In this document: piece by piece, positions 61,690-64,000 of the stretch
Layout of the letters: every line of letters starts with the position of its first letter
How positions within the stretch are numbered: position 1 is the stretch's first letter
Assembly (NCBI GenBank): GCA_037074615.1
Contig: CM073558.1
Span: 1,479,501 to 1,543,500 of the forward strand
DNA from: Leucaena leucocephala
Lineage: Eukaryota; Streptophyta; Magnoliopsida; Fabales; Fabaceae
Direction: 5' to 3'
DNA length: 64,000 nucleotides
Notes under the pieces: model-generated
Databases searched by the model: none
Told to the model about the DNA's origin: nothing
Seen by the model: the letters and a program-made list of their open reading frames with translations, nothing else
Position numbers and translations under genes: made by a program

Positions 61690-64000
61690 TGGACTTCAAT
61701 AATAATAATAATATATCATGTTTACAACAATACCTCTTGTTGCTGCATTAGTGCTTCGTTATCATCTTACATACAATAACGCCTCTATAAAACAATAACT
61801 CATTCCAAACAAATTTTCATTTATATCTAACCATTCTCATTAAAAATGCTTTTGAAAATAATTTTAAAAAATTGCCAATGATAGTGCACGCAAGAAACTT
61901 CTTGTTCACTACAAAATATGCTACCATTCTGAATGAATCTGTAGAATCGATGCAGAGTAATATAGGATAGATGCAAATTTTTTTTAAATATTCATAATAA
62001 AAAAGATAGTATTTTTATACCTTTTGAATGATCATACTATAATAAACATTATTTTTACCCTTAGGATTAGCACACAATGTTCCTAATAATTTTTTTAAAA
62101 AAATATATATAGTATAAAATTAGGTAAAGGTGGAGAAAACAGAAAAGTCCCCAGAATAACCTAAATTAAAGTATTGATATTTTGTATCTACAAAATTTAG
62201 AGTACTGATACTTTTTATATATATACCTATTATGTCTTTTTCATTAATAAAATTTTTAACTAAGGACTTTTCTCTAAAATTAATTCAAATCATATTCATA
62301 AATTAGGAAAAAGGATGCTGTTTCTTCAAGCTTGTGTACTGAGTTGGAGCTAAAAGGGGTTGATGACTTCATTGTGTTAATTAAAAGAATGAATGCATGA
62401 ATGTGGAATATGTGTTGATCTGAGTCATAAAATCACCAAATAAGCATAAGATTCGTCCCCCTCCCCCTCTTCGCTTTTCAGAGCATAAAAAGAGAATACA
62501 AGAAAAGATTTGACGTTGGCATTATTATTAATTAATACAACAAAATTTCTCTAAAAACGACAAAACAAAAGAACATATAAAAAAAGCCAAATAAAACAAA
62601 TGGAAGAGTGGCGTGCAAATACTTTGCACTTACAAAATTTGTAATTTCTGAAATGAGTAGGGTTTAAATCTTAATTTCTAAAAGAATATTGAGGAGAGAA
62701 ATGGGGAGGGAGAAGAATGGAGTGAGGGAAGCTGGTGAAAAAAATAGAAAATCAAAGTGGGACCTAATGAGTTTTCCATGAAGTGCAGTGCTAGTCAATG
62801 GGACACATGATTGGTCACATGAACCCAAACAGCAAAATCATGTCTCTCAGATTTGATAATCACATGCTTCTCTGTCACTATCATCTCCATGTTCCCATTC
62901 TGCACTTTTTTTTTGGGGTTTCAATTTTACCAATTTTGAAACTGATTTGCCCCTTTATAATTCCTATTTTTGTTGCGACTTTTTCCTTCATTATCGCTTT
63001 ACATATTTCTTTCCTTTTATTTTTCTTGAAAAGTTTGCGTTTTAGGGTTAGCTTTATATATCACTGGTTTGGTTAGAGGTAAACAATACGCTCTTTCATC
63101 CTTATTTAAAGATTTTTCCCCTTTTTATTGAAAATAATCCTATATAATACATTATTAAGTATTAAATATAAATATTTCTTTTAATAAAAATTCAAACATT
63201 AATTCCCTCTATTATAAGGAATTAACTCCTTCTACTAAACTTGACATATTTTTAAGACACTTTAAAAGAGAGCGAATGTTAGTGTTAATTAATTTTTTTA
63301 AAATATTTTCCTTATTTAAAGTTTTTAATTATAAGATAGGATGTAATGCAATTTTTTTAAAAAATAAAATTATTTTTATATTATTTATTGGATCAATATT
63401 CCATTTTGAGTTTTAAAAAAATTATTTAAATATAGGTAAAATTTAAAATTTATTCTATTTTAAATAAAGTAAATCACCTTCTCTTGATTTCGATGGAATT
63501 GTTTTTTTTTATCTAAAAGAAACCATCCCATTGAAATCAACAAAAGATGATTAAGTCATTTAGATGGGATGGTTATAAGTGGCTTACAATAGGGACCAAA
63601 TAAATACTATTTATAAAACAATGAGAAATTATTATTTATGAGTAAAGTTATATAGGATAATTTTCTATCTGGTGTTCTATTTGAAAAAAATATGAGCTAT
63701 ATTTTGTAGCTCGATACCCATCTCTACCTGATAAAAATCCGAATTATTTTGGGTTGGGTATAAGCAAGCTGGATATGGGCGGGTTAGACATGCTCAAGTT
63801 GTAATACTATGCTCATATTGTGAAAAATAATATGCAATTATAAATTTCTAAAATAATACTATATTCATATGTCTTTAAGAGTTAAATAATATATATAATT
63901 CACTAAAAATAAGACAATAAAAAGATAATAATTAAAGTATTAAAATTCATTGTATATAAAAAAAGCTTTGAAGTCTAAGTAATTTGTAATTGTAACTTTG
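61690..64000. other. downstream flank of the ARF gene, AT-rich
   Basis: The end of the ARF transcript is probably near the AATAATAATAAT run at 61700-61713. Beyond it there is no supported gene. A possible small inverted-repeat element at 62143-62272 has ends AGAAAAGTCC and GGACTTTTCT, with no matching target duplication. The patch at 62700-63080 is less AT-rich but its open frame (62798-63076) is Phe-rich and unconvincing. The last 300 bases carry the repeat shared with 20040-20640. Confidence 0.5.

Noticed and set aside
62143..62272. Inverted-repeat element with AGAAAAGTCC ends
   Set aside because: The ends are complementary for only about ten bases, no target duplication could be matched, and the interior is two diverged direct copies rather than inverted arms, so it is not claimed as a transposon.

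Overview
This is a stretch of nuclear DNA from a flowering plant, most likely a eudicot. The evidence is spliceosomal genes with GT-AG introns, plant-only families (auxin response factor, JAM-type bHLH, peptidyl-serine galactosyltransferase, WRC-type JmjC demethylase), and long very AT-rich intergenic DNA full of small non-autonomous transposons. I could not fix the species. There is no operon-like organisation, CRISPR array, rRNA or tRNA that I can see.

Layout. 1-545: possible 5' end of a gene running leftward out of the window. 1340-7128 (-): KDM3/JHDM2-type JmjC histone demethylase, 12 coding exons resolved, first exon not found. 7270-16572: intergenic, with a Mutator-type MITE and a CACTA-like remnant. 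16573-18513 (-): intronless JAM2/bHLH13-like repressor of jasmonate responses, with several upstream ATGs in its leader. 18960-30740: about 12 kb of AT-rich DNA with dispersed repeats, interrupted by a GC-rich island carrying a dense cluster of ACGT-core (G-box/ABRE) motifs. 31828-36800 (+): peptidyl serine alpha-galactosyltransferase, 8 exons, with a visible ancient exon-by-exon internal duplication and a MITE in intron 7. 38048-40981 (+): intronless exportin-2 (CAS/CSE1). 41230-56690: AT-rich intergenic DNA with several inverted-repeat elements. 57287-61479 (+): class-B auxin response factor (ARF9/11/18 type), 14 exons, 697 residues. 61700-64000: AT-rich flank.

The five clear genes are ordinary single-copy-type plant genes with no evident shared pathway: chromatin (JmjC), jasmonate and auxin transcription control (bHLH, ARF), cell-wall extensin glycosylation, and nuclear transport of importin-alpha. 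I joined exons by eye. For the ARF, galactosyltransferase and JmjC models the joined exon lengths are multiples of three and the frames are continuous, which supports those models.

I did not find a convincing new multi-gene system. The observations most worth checking are the isolated ACGT-box island at 25.6-26.0 kb; three MITEs with long terminal inverted repeats, one with a perfect 9-bp target duplication; the 0.87-kb inverted-repeat element at 43.6-44.5 kb; the G-rich 3' UTR of the ARF; the upstream ORFs of the two transcription-factor genes; and the tandem repeat inside the JmjC domain.
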